From Merdibacter sp965119685 (GTDB taxonomy: Bacteria; Bacillota_I; Bacilli_A; Erysipelotrichales; Erysipelotrichaceae): a stretch of 64,000 bases of DNA. Position 1 is the stretch's first letter, and every line of letters starts with the position of its first letter. Shown here in pieces: positions 36,869 through 45,502 of the stretch. The notes below the pieces were generated by a model. It did no database searches and was not told the DNA's origin. It saw nothing but the letters and a program-made list of their open reading frames with translations. The stretch covers positions 2,604,001-2,668,000 of the forward strand of contig OZ221971.1 of the NCBI GenBank assembly GCA_965119685.1, written 5' to 3'. The translations under genes were made by a program, and so were the position numbers.

Positions 36869-37019
36869 ATCACCTTCATGAAACGATTATAGCACAAACG
36901 CCGCAAAAAGAAACGCGGTTTACGTCCCCTGTCTGCACCGGCAAGCATTTTCATCGGCGCTTGGCTTTCGTATAACAGGAAAGCAGCCGCAAAAGCGCAT
37001 GATTACCATAGTGGAATCA

Positions 37020-37190
37020 AATGAAAAAGTGGGAAGCCATGCGGTGGGTTCACACGGCTTCCCGGCTGCGGGATGAAATGAAAAAGTTGATATTAGGGAT
37101 AGAGGTCCATCCCGCAGCAGCTGATGTCACAACAGTCCGTTGATGTTTCCGCCAAAGCAATCGATTCAGCGGGTGACGTCCTGCTGTTAA
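37020..37190 (-). ncRNA. Structured region after prmC, possible small RNA or 3' UTR
   Basis: Three strong helices stand in a row on the minus strand. AGCAG and GTCAC pair with GTGAC and CTGCT. GCTGCGGGATG pairs perfectly with CATCCCGCAGC (37065-37075 and 37108-37118). GGGAAGCC pairs with GGCTTCCC (37031-37063), followed by ACTTTTTC, a likely terminator. The helices share bases, so they could switch. AATGAAAAAGT occurs twice, once in a loop and once after the last stem. No coding frame fits. It may simply be the end of the prfA-prmC transcript. Confidence 0.45.
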
Positions 37191-37248
37191 CTAAAGCATA
37201 GCATCTCAATGTGTCCGTTTCGTGAACATCCTGTGAAATCGTTCCCTT

Positions 37249-38100
37249 TTAGAGATGACAGTAAATAAACAGCATGCGGTTTTTCCCGCTGAGATCTTTC
37301 AGCACCTCGATGCGGGCATCGGGAAAATACTGCTTGGCTAACGCTGTCAGCCGCTCCCCCTGATCATATCCCATCTCAAAGGCCAGCATCGCTTTTTCTT
37401 TCAGCACCTGATGCGCATTTGCGAAGATCTGACGGTAGAACTTCAAGCCGTCCTCGCCGCCAAAAAGCGCTACGTGCGGCTCATAGTCCACCACGCTGTG
37501 TTCCATCTGCTCATGGGCGGGGATGTAAGGCGGATTGGATACGAGGATGTCGCAGCGGATGCCCTGATCGATGAAGGGCTGTAACATATCGCCCGTATAG
37601 AAAGCGACCTGCGCTTCGTTTTGCTCGGCGTTTTGCTTGGCAACCGCGATGGCCGCCGCACTGATGTCACTGGCTGCCACCTGAAGATTGGCCTCCTCTT
37701 TGCTTAAGGCGATCGCAATCGCCCCGCTGCCGGTGCCCACGTCGATCACCTGCACCTGCGCGCCCGCAAACAGCTCGTCATAGGCGGCTAAGATATTCGC
37801 CACCAGCTCCTCCGTCTCCGGGCGGGGAATGAGCACATCCTTGTTGACGGTAAAGCGATAGCCGTAAAACCACTCAAAGCCCAGCACATGACCTAACGGC
37901 TCCCCCTGCTCCATACGCGCGATGCCCTGCTCAAAGGCCTGCAACAATTCCGAGGGCACCTCTTCGTCATATTCCATATACAGATTATGCGCCTGTAAAT
38001 TCGACAGCTCCAGCATCAGCAGCTGTGCCGCCTGTTCGCCCTGATTGGCTTCATACAAGCGCTCTTTCGCCTCGCGAAGCACCTGCCGATAGCTCGCCAT
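37249..38100 (-). CDS. prmC: Release factor glutamine methyltransferase PrmC
   Basis: A 283-residue SAM-dependent enzyme that methylates the Gln of the GGQ motif in release factors. It has the N-terminal helical domain (LRLAYEANQG-like start, then MLELSNLQAHNLYM), IPRPETEELV, the SAM motif VIDVGTGSGAIAIAL, and the substrate motif VSNPPYIP. It starts at the prfA stop (TAATG overlap), the universal partner arrangement. Confidence 0.96.
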   Translation of the reverse strand: MASYRQVLREAKERLYEANQGEQAAQLLMLELSNLQAHNLYMEYDEEVPSELLQAFEQGIARMEQGEPLGHVLGFEWFYGYRFTVNKDVLIPRPETEELVANILAAYDELFAGAQVQVIDVGTGSGAIAIALSKEEANLQVAASDISAAAIAVAKQNAEQNEAQVAFYTGDMLQPFIDQGIRCDILVSNPPYIPAHEQMEHSVVDYEPHVALFGGEDGLKFYRQIFANAHQVLKEKAMLAFEMGYDQGERLTALAKQYFPDARIEVLKDLSGKNRMLFIYCHL

Positions 38101-39173
38101 TACTTCTCTCCCGCCAGCTTTGCCTGCTGATCCGCTTCCAGCAAGGCATCCAGCACATCATCCATGCGCCCTTCCATGACGCGGTCCAGCTGCTGAATCG
38201 TAAAGCCGATGCGATGATCGGTCACACGGTTTTGCGGGTAGTTGTAGGTGCGGATCTTCTCCGCGCGATCGCCCGTACCGATTTTGGAGCGGCGCTCGAT
38301 CCCCTGCTCTTCTTCCAGCTTGCGCTGATGTTCCTCATAGACGCGGGAGCGGATCGTCATGAGCGCTGTCGCACGGTTCTCATGCTGCGAACGGCCGTCC
38401 TGACACTTGACGACAATGCCCGTAGGCTTATGGATGATGCGCACCGCCGAATCGGTTTTATTGATATGCTGACCGCCCGCACCGCTGGCACGCATCGTCT
38501 CGATCTCCAGATCGTTCATGTCGATGTCAAATTCCTCCGCCTCGACCTCCGGCGTCACCAACACCGTCGCCGTCGATGTGTGAATACGTCCCTGACTTTC
38601 CGTCTTAGGCACGCGCTGAACGCGGTGGCTGCCCGACTCAAATTTCAGACGGCCGTACACGCCCTCCCCGCTGATCTTGCAGGAGACCAGTGAAAAACCG
38701 CCGGCCTCGCTCTCGTCCATCTCGATCGTCTCCACGCGCCAGCCTTTCGATTCCGCATATTTCACATACATGCGGTAGAGATCGCCCGCAAAGATGTTGC
38801 CCTCATCTCCTCCGGCAGCGCCGCGGATTTCCACAAACGCGTTGTGGGAATCATTTGGGTCCTTGGGAATCAACAGCACCTCCAAGCGGGAAAGCAGCTG
38901 TTCCTGCTTCGGCTCCAGTTCCTCGATTTCCATTTTCGCCATCTCGCGCAGTTCCTTGTCATCCTCGCCAAGCAGCGTCTTTGCCTGCTCCAGCGCCTGC
39001 GCCGTCTGTTTATATTCCGTATACGCTTCTACGACCTGCGTCAGCTCTGCCTGTTCCCGTCCCAGCTTGGCAAGCTGCTTGTTATCCGAGGTGATCTCCG
39101 GCATCATCATCAGCTCCGTGATTTCATGATAGCGGTTGACCATTCCTTCCAAACGTTCGATCATCACACTCAT
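38100..39173 (-). CDS. prfA: Peptide chain release factor 1
   Basis: A 357-residue class I release factor for UAG and UAA. The catalytic GGQ is in ASGAGGQHINKTDSAV. The anticodon-like tripeptide region VQRVPKTESQGRIHTSTATV contains PKTE in place of PxT's usual surroundings. A GGAGGTC site precedes the ATG. Co-transcribed with prmC, which methylates its GGQ glutamine. Confidence 0.97.
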   Translation of the reverse strand: MSVMIERLEGMVNRYHEITELMMMPEITSDNKQLAKLGREQAELTQVVEAYTEYKQTAQALEQAKTLLGEDDKELREMAKMEIEELEPKQEQLLSRLEVLLIPKDPNDSHNAFVEIRGAAGGDEGNIFAGDLYRMYVKYAESKGWRVETIEMDESEAGGFSLVSCKISGEGVYGRLKFESGSHRVQRVPKTESQGRIHTSTATVLVTPEVEAEEFDIDMNDLEIETMRASGAGGQHINKTDSAVRIIHKPTGIVVKCQDGRSQHENRATALMTIRSRVYEEHQRKLEEEQGIERRSKIGTGDRAEKIRTYNYPQNRVTDHRIGFTIQQLDRVMEGRMDDVLDALLEADQQAKLAGEK

Positions 39174-39504
39174 CTCGCATGACCTCCTTTTCCTTAATAT
39201 TTCTTTTTTTGCCTATATACTATACCATGACCCTCGGCAATGGAAAAGGGCTTTCCATAGAAACACCTCCCCATTTCACGCATTTTTCCTTCCTGCCATC
39301 CTTCCTTTGCCGAAACAGGCGCAAAAACCGCGGATGCTGCACGCCGATCCTTCCTCTTGGTTGAGTTTTCTATGCTTCCCTGCCGCCATGAACAGAGGGC
39401 GATCGCGCATATTTGGCACAACTGCGGATTAACAAGCGGTTTGCTTCCTCATCCGGCGTTTTCCCTACATCATTTTATCCGCTTCTGCGCTTTCCCCTAC
39501 AAAC
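39174..39504. other. Gene-free stretch before prfA
   Basis: It should contain the prfA promoter (a TATAGT-like box lies near 39226 on the minus strand, with no good -35). No coding frame is convincing. Confidence 0.4.
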
Positions 39505-39532
39505 GAAAAGAGGCCGCCGAAACAGCCTCTCT
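39505..39532 (-). terminator. Terminator of the phosphatase-like lipoprotein gene
   Basis: GAGGCT and GGCCTC form the stem, followed on the minus strand by TTTTCGTTT, about 15 bases after the stop. Confidence 0.75.
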
Positions 39533-39547
39533 TATGCCGGAATTTCT

Positions 39548-40492
39548 TTATTTTAATACTAAATCCGCGTACATCATCGTATGATCCGTCAATTCGGTTT
39601 TTTCATACTGAACATGTTTGATTTCGATATTTTTTGTAGTGATGATATTATCGATGGAATTGGTCCGGGCGGATGCGGATTCCTCATTGATCGGATACGT
39701 GTCATGCCAAATGCCCTCTGCCCCATTCGCCAGATTGTATTTTTCGCTGAGAATAAAATCGTTGAACTCGCTCGTTCCCTGATCCGCATTGAAGTCTCCT
39801 ACGATCACCTGGTATTCATTTTCATCGTTCTCCAGCAGTTCAAGGAGCTGTTCCCTTTGCTTCGTTCTGATCTCTTCCATCTCATAGGATAAGTGCACGC
39901 CGTAAATGGATACTTTTTTACCGTCTTTTTCAATGACGATTTTTTGGATAATGTTCGGCTCAATGCTGGTTTTGCCGATCTTCTCCAGCTCTTTGCAAAA
40001 TTCATCATAATCCTTGGACGATTGCGGGTTTGCATCATCCATATTGGCAAACAGCTCTCTTTGACGCTTTCTTAACTCTTCGTCTCCCAAATATTCATCA
40101 GAATAGATGTTGATCGTCTCTTCCTCTATGATTTCATAGTTAGAATACATAGCCAGTCCGTAATCTCCGCCCTGGAACTCCATCTGTTTAGAGAAGAAAT
40201 AATCCTTGAAGCCGCAGTCTTCCGCAAATTCTTTAGGAACGTCGAGGTTATTTCTCTGCGTGAAGCGATCGACCTCCTGAGTAGCCAAGACATCCGGTTC
40301 AAAAGAGGTCACCCACTCCGCCTGTTCATTAGGATCATAACTCATTTTTGCGTTCATGTTAAATGTCATCACACGAATCGCATCCTCGCTTTTTGATGGA
40401 TTTCCATCTGTTTCACTGTTTGACTGACATCCTGCCAAAAGCATTGCACCGACAAATGTGCATGCTGCTAATTTCTTGTATATACTTTTCAT
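39548..40492 (-). CDS. Lipoprotein of the endonuclease/exonuclease/phosphatase family
   Basis: A 314-residue lipoprotein (lipobox MLLAGC) facing the outside. The EEP catalytic set is complete: MTFNMN, ATQEVD, YGVHLS, VGDFNAD, NSIDNII and LTDHTM. Family members cleave phosphodiesters in DNA, sphingomyelin or inositol phosphates; here the substrate is unknown. It is a surface-exposed nuclease or phosphodiesterase and may act on host molecules. GGAGG precedes the ATG. A 14-base G tract lies 129-142 bases upstream, so expression may be phase variable. Confidence 0.88.
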   Translation of the reverse strand: MKSIYKKLAACTFVGAMLLAGCQSNSETDGNPSKSEDAIRVMTFNMNAKMSYDPNEQAEWVTSFEPDVLATQEVDRFTQRNNLDVPKEFAEDCGFKDYFFSKQMEFQGGDYGLAMYSNYEIIEEETINIYSDEYLGDEELRKRQRELFANMDDANPQSSKDYDEFCKELEKIGKTSIEPNIIQKIVIEKDGKKVSIYGVHLSYEMEEIRTKQREQLLELLENDENEYQVIVGDFNADQGTSEFNDFILSEKYNLANGAEGIWHDTYPINEESASARTNSIDNIITTKNIEIKHVQYEKTELTDHTMMYADLVLK

Positions 40493-40620
40493 ATTGCCTC
40501 CATTATAATGTTAAAAATCATCAAACCTTCACCCGTTTGTGATCAAGCGGTCGGGTGGGCCCGCCAAATGATAAGGTGCTATCCTTTGCTGAAACAATAT
40601 TGTGTAAAAAGTATATTTAG

Positions 40621-40634
40621 CCCCCCCCCCCCCC
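40621..40634 (-). repeat. Homopolymer tract, 14 G on the coding strand
   Basis: Fourteen C on the plus strand upstream of the lipoprotein gene. On the minus strand it is followed by CTAAATATACT, which offers a TATACT -10 box. GTGTCA lies six bases before the tract and could be a -35, at a spacing of 25. Confidence 0.95.
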
Positions 40635-40660
40635 ATAAAATGACACGATCTGCAGATATA

Positions 40661-40672
40661 GTAAACGTTTAC
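40661..40672. promoter_or_regulatory. Palindromic cre-like operator
   Basis: GTAAACGTTTAC is a perfect 12-base palindrome within TGTAAACGTTTACT, a good match to catabolite-responsive elements bound by CcpA or another LacI-type regulator. It lies 26 bases upstream of the G tract. The remaining stretch up to 40915 shows no gene I can support. Confidence 0.65.
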
Positions 40673-40915
40673 ATGCAGTATTCTATCAAATTTTTATAAA
40701 AGATATTTGTCTTTTTGACTGCTTTTTTTGCACTTTTTAGCAGTCTTTTCCATGGCGCACTACGCCTGTTTCCAACTGAAAAAAGCCCGTTCATCCGCAA
40801 AACCAATGCGGCTGACGAGCTGATCGGCAATCTTTTATCGTACATCCCCGAATGTGCTTTCGCTCTTGGAAGAAAGCGTCTGCTTCATTGACAGCCTGCT
40901 TGCTCATGACTCCCA

Positions 40916-41746
40916 TCAGGAGTGTGATTGTGTTAATAGCTCCTCAATGAGTTCCATACAGCCCTCCTGCTCATAAGAGGAGACGATGCGCTTGGCATAG
41001 CGTTTGCACAGATCGCTGCCGTTTTCCAAGGTTACGCCATAGCCGCATTGGGCGATCATCCCGGCATCGCTGTTGCCATCGCCGATCGCAGCCGCATTCT
41101 CCATCGTCCGCCCGATCTGATCAAAGAGCTCTCTCACCGCACCCGCTTTATCGCAGCCACGATCGATCACATCGATAAACGTATCGGTGCTGCGCACGAC
41201 ACGGTAAGGATAGCGCTGCTCCACTTCCGATCGAAAGCGATCGAACACCTGATCGACGAGTGCTTTTTCTCCGCAGGCCGAGCATTTCCAGATTTCCTCT
41301 TTCACATAGCGCTGCGGCGTCTCGCACAGCAGATAGTCCACCCCGCAGTTATAGCGATCTAACGCAAACCCCTCGCCATAACCGCTGGCCACCATGTAGG
41401 AGGGCTGAGCGATACCGAAATCCAGATGATAGCTGCGCGCCAGCTGCCAGAGGGCGAAGCTGTCCTCACGCTTGATCGCATGGAGAAACAGCGTCTTGCC
41501 GCTGGCGACGTCATAGCCCAACGTCCCGTTTTGCGCGATGATATAGCCGTGATAGCGATCCATTTTCACCTGTTTGGCTAACGGAAGCACCCCTTGGAAG
41601 ATGCGGGCAGACGCTAAGACGAGGGTGATTCCCCGCTCTTGCAAAGCGATCAGCCCCTCGGCTACCCGCCTGCTGACAAGCGTCCCTCCGCTGGGCGCTA
41701 ACAGCGTTCCATCCAGATCGCAGATCAATGTCGTTATGTTCATCAT
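40916..41746 (-). CDS. HAD-superfamily hydrolase, Cof type
   Basis: A 276-residue phosphatase of the Cof group (HAD IIB). Motif I is LICDLDGTLLAPSGG, motif II is LVLASARIF, and motif IV is AIGDGNSDAGMI. It has the large cap between motifs II and III that is usual for sugar-phosphate or FMN/PLP phosphatases. The start at 41746 is chosen for the spacing to AGAGAGG; the ATG at 41743 is equally possible. It stands alone between the lipoprotein and the AraC-type regulator. Confidence 0.88.
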   Translation of the reverse strand: MMNITTLICDLDGTLLAPSGGTLVSRRVAEGLIALQERGITLVLASARIFQGVLPLAKQVKMDRYHGYIIAQNGTLGYDVASGKTLFLHAIKREDSFALWQLARSYHLDFGIAQPSYMVASGYGEGFALDRYNCGVDYLLCETPQRYVKEEIWKCSACGEKALVDQVFDRFRSEVEQRYPYRVVRSTDTFIDVIDRGCDKAGAVRELFDQIGRTMENAAAIGDGNSDAGMIAQCGYGVTLENGSDLCKRYAKRIVSSYEQEGCMELIEELLTQSHS

Positions 41747-41927
41747 CGTCATCCTCTCTTCGCCATCATCTCACCATGTTTTCCTGCACAAAAGGAAAGC
41801 ACACTTGTGAGCAGACTGTTTCCGTTTATATCCGGCAAATCGCGGGCGCTTTGTAAGGAGGCGACACCCGCTGTTTTGCAGCCATGTTTCGTTCGTCGCT
41901 TTCCATCACCCCTGCTCATGTGCAAAG

Positions 41928-43487
41928 TCACAGCCGATTTCGGTATTCTCTGGGGCTCATATGGTAAAAGCGGTGAAATACTTTGTTAAAATACAGCGGA
42001 TCTTGCATACCGATCGCCTCTGCGATCTCTTTGATCTTCATATCGGATCGATTCATCAGCTGTGCCGCCTCCTGCATCTTGCGTCGGTTGATATACTGGA
42101 TCAGCTGCTCCCCCGTCTGCTTTTTAAAGATACGGGAGATATGCACCGGTGTGCGCCCCAACTGTTCGCCGATCTGTGATAACGTGATCTTCTCGCCGAG
42201 ATGCTCATCCACATAGGCGAGAATATCTGCCACGGTCTTGGAATAACGCTCATCGCTGTAGGCGTCAATCCACTCTTCAATCGTTTTGAGCACACGGATA
42301 AACTCCTCTTGCAGCTGCGGCAGAGTTTCCGCCATATCGAAAAGAGGAGTGCTCTGCGATAAAATCGCAGGCGCATCCGCCTTGGCGTGCTTGAGCTTTT
42401 GATGCTCGATCGCATGGATGATCGAGCGGCAATAGAAGATGACGTCCTCCGGATTGATCTGCCGCGCCTGCATCTCCTCCATCATCTGTGCGCTCAGCTT
42501 TTCCATCAAAGCGAGCGAGTTGCTTCCCGACAAGTGCAAAAACTGTTCTTTATAGGGAAGCTCTTTCGCATGCAGCGTTTGAAAATGCTGCTCTCCCAGC
42601 ATCTGCACACAGCCGTTCCCCTGATAGAAACGCGCGTAATTCTGCTGTGCGATCTGTAAATATGTATCGTAGAACTGCTCTGTCCCCTCACATGGCGATG
42701 AGATCGTCAATGAGACATGCAGGTGCATCTGTTCCCACAAAAGCCGCACCAATTCTTCACCAAGGCTCTTTAACGCCTGCTTCCCCAGCGCCGGGACGAT
42801 CACCACACCGGAGTGCATCTTGGAAAACAGAATCTGATGCATCTCCAGAGTGCTTAAGCCTTTCTCTAACAGTGCGCGCAGCTGTCCCTGCAATAAGGAA
42901 CGATCCCGAAACCGCCCCTGCGCAAAGGTCGCTTTCACATCATCCATGCGAAATCCCAACAGCTGATAACGTCCTTTTAAGCAAGCGAGCTCCCGCCGTT
43001 CTAACAGCTGCACTAACTCCTCCTTGCCCACACCTTGGCGATCGCGGATCAAACCGAGCTGACGCTGCAGCTCCCCCTGCCATCCGCCATATCCCCGCGT
43101 CTCTCCCTCGCGGTTTCGCTGTGCCTGCAGCATTTGCAGGTTCTCGATGAACTGGGAGTTTTTCAGCTTTCCTTTCATCAGATAATCCATGCATCCGCTG
43201 CGCCATGCCTCCCGCATCAGCAAAGGATCGCTTTCATACGTACACAGGATGACATGACAGTGCGGATCATACGCCTTGAGCTGTTTCAGCAGAGAAATGC
43301 CGTCTCCCTGCCGCAGCAGCACATCGCTGATGACCAGATCGTAGCGATATTCGCAAAAATATTCCACCGCCTTTGCCTCGCAGTCACAATAGGTCAAAAT
43401 CTCAAAACCGAATTGCTCCCAATGCAGCATACTGCGATAGATCGAATACATCTGCCGCTGTTTATCGACAACCATCACGCTCAGCAT
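41928..43487 (-). CDS. Receiver-AraC regulator 1 (YesN type), with intact Asp
   Basis: A 519-residue regulator: receiver at about 1-115, a 290-residue middle part, and an AraC HTH at the end (LGEKITLSQIGEQLGRTPVHIS, then MKIKEIAEAIGMQDPLYFNKVFHR). The phospho-acceptor Asp is present (LVISDVLLRQGDG, residue 55), though the acidic pocket is reduced to VVDKQ. The ATG at 43487 follows GGAGGAGG. It is divergent from the GatZ-like gene and probably controls it. No histidine kinase is in the window. Two relatives lie at 52.5 and 56 kb. Confidence 0.9.
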   Translation of the reverse strand: MLSVMVVDKQRQMYSIYRSMLHWEQFGFEILTYCDCEAKAVEYFCEYRYDLVISDVLLRQGDGISLLKQLKAYDPHCHVILCTYESDPLLMREAWRSGCMDYLMKGKLKNSQFIENLQMLQAQRNREGETRGYGGWQGELQRQLGLIRDRQGVGKEELVQLLERRELACLKGRYQLLGFRMDDVKATFAQGRFRDRSLLQGQLRALLEKGLSTLEMHQILFSKMHSGVVIVPALGKQALKSLGEELVRLLWEQMHLHVSLTISSPCEGTEQFYDTYLQIAQQNYARFYQGNGCVQMLGEQHFQTLHAKELPYKEQFLHLSGSNSLALMEKLSAQMMEEMQARQINPEDVIFYCRSIIHAIEHQKLKHAKADAPAILSQSTPLFDMAETLPQLQEEFIRVLKTIEEWIDAYSDERYSKTVADILAYVDEHLGEKITLSQIGEQLGRTPVHISRIFKKQTGEQLIQYINRRKMQEAAQLMNRSDMKIKEIAEAIGMQDPLYFNKVFHRFYHMSPREYRNRL

Positions 43488-43766
43488 GGAGATCCTCCTC
43501 CCGTTGTTTACTACCACGAAAATTTTAACATATTTTCTCTTTCATTTCCATCAGTGACAAAAAACATGGATTATTATGCCCATTTTTTTGTGGGAGGTCG
43601 CGTTTTTCCCTGCCGTTATGCTTCTTTTACGCACCAAACAATGCTATACTATGATTGATTCTCGGGCTGTGCGATTTCTTGAGGAAAAGTGACGGGAAAA
43701 GCGGCAGCTGCCGTTTTTGCGGGCATTTCGCAAGCGGTTCACACCCGGAAAAAGAAAGGATGAAGG

Positions 43767-43798
43767 TTTCACACAAATAACGTGACGTTATCGTGAAA
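43767..43798 (+). promoter_or_regulatory. Composite inverted repeat before the GatZ-like gene
   Basis: TTTCAC with GTGAAA and, inside, ATAACG with CGTTAT form two nested perfect arms ending 15 bases before the ATG. It is placed to act as an operator or a leader hairpin that blocks the start. Upstream at 43697-43719 an AAAA-CGGCAGCTGCCG-TTTTT hairpin could attenuate the transcript. Confidence 0.5.
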
Positions 43799-43813
43799 CA
43801 AAAGGTATGCAAC

Positions 43814-45133
43814 ATGAATGAAAACCCATTAAAGCAAATCATCGCCAAGCAGAAAGCCGGTGAGGCCGTCGGCATCTACTCTGCATGCAGCGCCAACAGC
43901 TATGTCATCGAGGCTGCCATCGAATGTGCCAAGCGTGACAACTCCTGTGTGCTGATCGAGGCAACCGCGAACCAAGTCGACCAAAACGGCGGCTATACCG
44001 GTATGAAGCCGGCGGATTTCCGTGATTTCGTCTATGAGATCGCCGCGCGTGTCGGATTTACGACGGATCGCATCTTCTTGGGCGGCGACCATTTAGGACC
44101 GCTGACCTTTGCATCGAAGCCGGAAGCGGAGGCGATGGCGGATGCACGTGAGCTCGTTCGCTGCTACGTAGCTGCCGGGTTTACGAAAATTCACATCGAC
44201 ACCAGCATGAAGGTCGCTGACGACGATTTGAATACTCGTTTAAGCGATGAGACGATCGCCCGCCGCGGCGCTGAATTGGCACGCGTATGCGAGGACACTT
44301 ATCAGGAGCTGTTAAAGAGCAAGCCGGATGCGGTTCGTCCGGTATATATCGTCGGCAGCGAGGTACCGATTCCCGGCGGTGCACAGGACCCGAACGCCGG
44401 TATGCAGGTAACCCGCGTCGAGGACTTCAAGGCGACGGTTGCCGCTTTTGAAGCTGCATTCAAAAAGGAAGGTCTGGAAGAGACTTGGAAGGATGTCATC
44501 GCATGTGTCGTTCAGCCGGGCGTCGAAGAAAAAGATGCAGGCTGCACCGAGTATGACCGTGCAAAGGCCGCCGATCTGATGGCCAGCATCAAGGAGTTCC
44601 CAAATCTCGTATTTGAAGGACATTCCACCGATTATCAGACGAAGTACAAGCTGAAAGAGCTGGTAGAGGATGGCGTCGGCATCCTGAAAGTCGGCCCGGG
44701 CTTAACCTATGCGATGCGTGAGGGACTGTTTGCGTTAGCTTACATGGAAGAGATGATCCTGCATGGCAAGGAGGATGAGCAGTCTCACTTCATCGACGTC
44801 TTGGAGAAAGCGATGATGGCAGAGCCGAAAAACTGGCAGAAGCACTATCACGGTGATGACAACGAGCTGTGGTTCAAGCGTAAGTTCTCCTTCTCCGACC
44901 GCAGCCGTTACTACATGCCGGTCGCAGAGGTAGATGCCGCAAAAGAAAAGATGCTGGCAAACCTGCGCAAATACGGTATCTCCTTGGCAGTGCTCTCACA
45001 GTTCATGCCGATCCAGTACACCAAGGTACGCGAGGGACGCTTGGAGAACGATCCGGAAGAGCTGATTAAAGATCGCATCAAGAACACGATTGATGAGTAC
45101 CTGTTTGCTTCTCATCAGGAAAAGCTGTTCTAA
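43814..45133 (+). CDS. Tagatose-bisphosphate aldolase subunit GatZ/KbaZ-like
   Basis: A 439-residue protein of the GatZ/KbaZ family, the non-catalytic partner of class II tagatose-1,6-bisphosphate aldolase in galactitol and N-acetylgalactosamine breakdown. Family marks are NPLKQIIAKQKAG at the start, GIYSACSANSYVIEAA, LIEATANQVDQNGGYTGM, FLGGDHLGP and FEGHSTDYQT. The start at 43814 gives the usual N-terminus. No GatY/KbaY subunit is in the window, so it may act with one elsewhere or on its own. It stands between receiver-AraC regulator 1 and the TauE gene, next to the PTS and sulfatases, which suggests a GalNAc- or galactose-type sugar. Confidence 0.9.
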   Translation: MNENPLKQIIAKQKAGEAVGIYSACSANSYVIEAAIECAKRDNSCVLIEATANQVDQNGGYTGMKPADFRDFVYEIAARVGFTTDRIFLGGDHLGPLTFASKPEAEAMADARELVRCYVAAGFTKIHIDTSMKVADDDLNTRLSDETIARRGAELARVCEDTYQELLKSKPDAVRPVYIVGSEVPIPGGAQDPNAGMQVTRVEDFKATVAAFEAAFKKEGLEETWKDVIACVVQPGVEEKDAGCTEYDRAKAADLMASIKEFPNLVFEGHSTDYQTKYKLKELVEDGVGILKVGPGLTYAMREGLFALAYMEEMILHGKEDEQSHFIDVLEKAMMAEPKNWQKHYHGDDNELWFKRKFSFSDRSRYYMPVAEVDAAKEKMLANLRKYGISLAVLSQFMPIQYTKVREGRLENDPEELIKDRIKNTIDEYLFASHQEKLF

Positions 45134-45154
45134 GCTGCAATTTATCATTCATGA

Positions 45155-45184
45155 AACGCCGATGCTTCGGCGTTTTCTTTTTCC
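45155..45184 (+). terminator. Terminator of the GatZ-like gene
   Basis: AACGCCG and CGGCGTT with a six-base loop, followed by TTTTCTTTTT. The stretch from here to 45401 shows no gene. Confidence 0.9.
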
Positions 45185-45401
45185 CTCTCTGCGCCACGCG
45201 CTGCCCGCATCCCGCTTTTCTTTTGCCGCCTCCTCTTTTTCTATTGCCCCCCTTTCGATAGCCGCAATTTATCGCCCTTTCCCTATTTTCATTAAAGACT
45301 GCTTACTAGGAAAAACGAACCATCCCTTGTTTCTTGTGCATAAAATATATAAAATATTGGCTTGAATAGGGAAAAATCACGCACACTGCTTCGTCAGCGG
45401 C

Positions 45402-45430
45402 AAGACAAATGACGCTGTCAATGCTATAAT
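45402..45430 (+). promoter_or_regulatory. Promoter of the TauE-type exporter gene
   Basis: AAGACA and a perfect TATAAT are 17 bases apart, about 70 bases before the ATG at 45503. Confidence 0.5.
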
Positions 45431-45502
45431 ACGGGAAGTGACGCATGAATTTGACTCAATGAGCCATGCGCATGCACACAATCTTTGGGAAGGGGATCTG
45501 AC

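Noticed and set aside
38025..38693. 222-codon open frame opposite prfA and prmC
   Set aside because: Antisense shadow of two essential, well-conserved genes.
40735..40915. Possible remnant gene on the minus strand before the HAD hydrolase
   Set aside because: A short frame looks weakly coding, but it lacks a start signal and any recognisable motif.
42488..43150. 220-codon open frame opposite receiver-AraC regulator 1
   Set aside because: Ser/Arg/Pro-rich shadow without a start signal.
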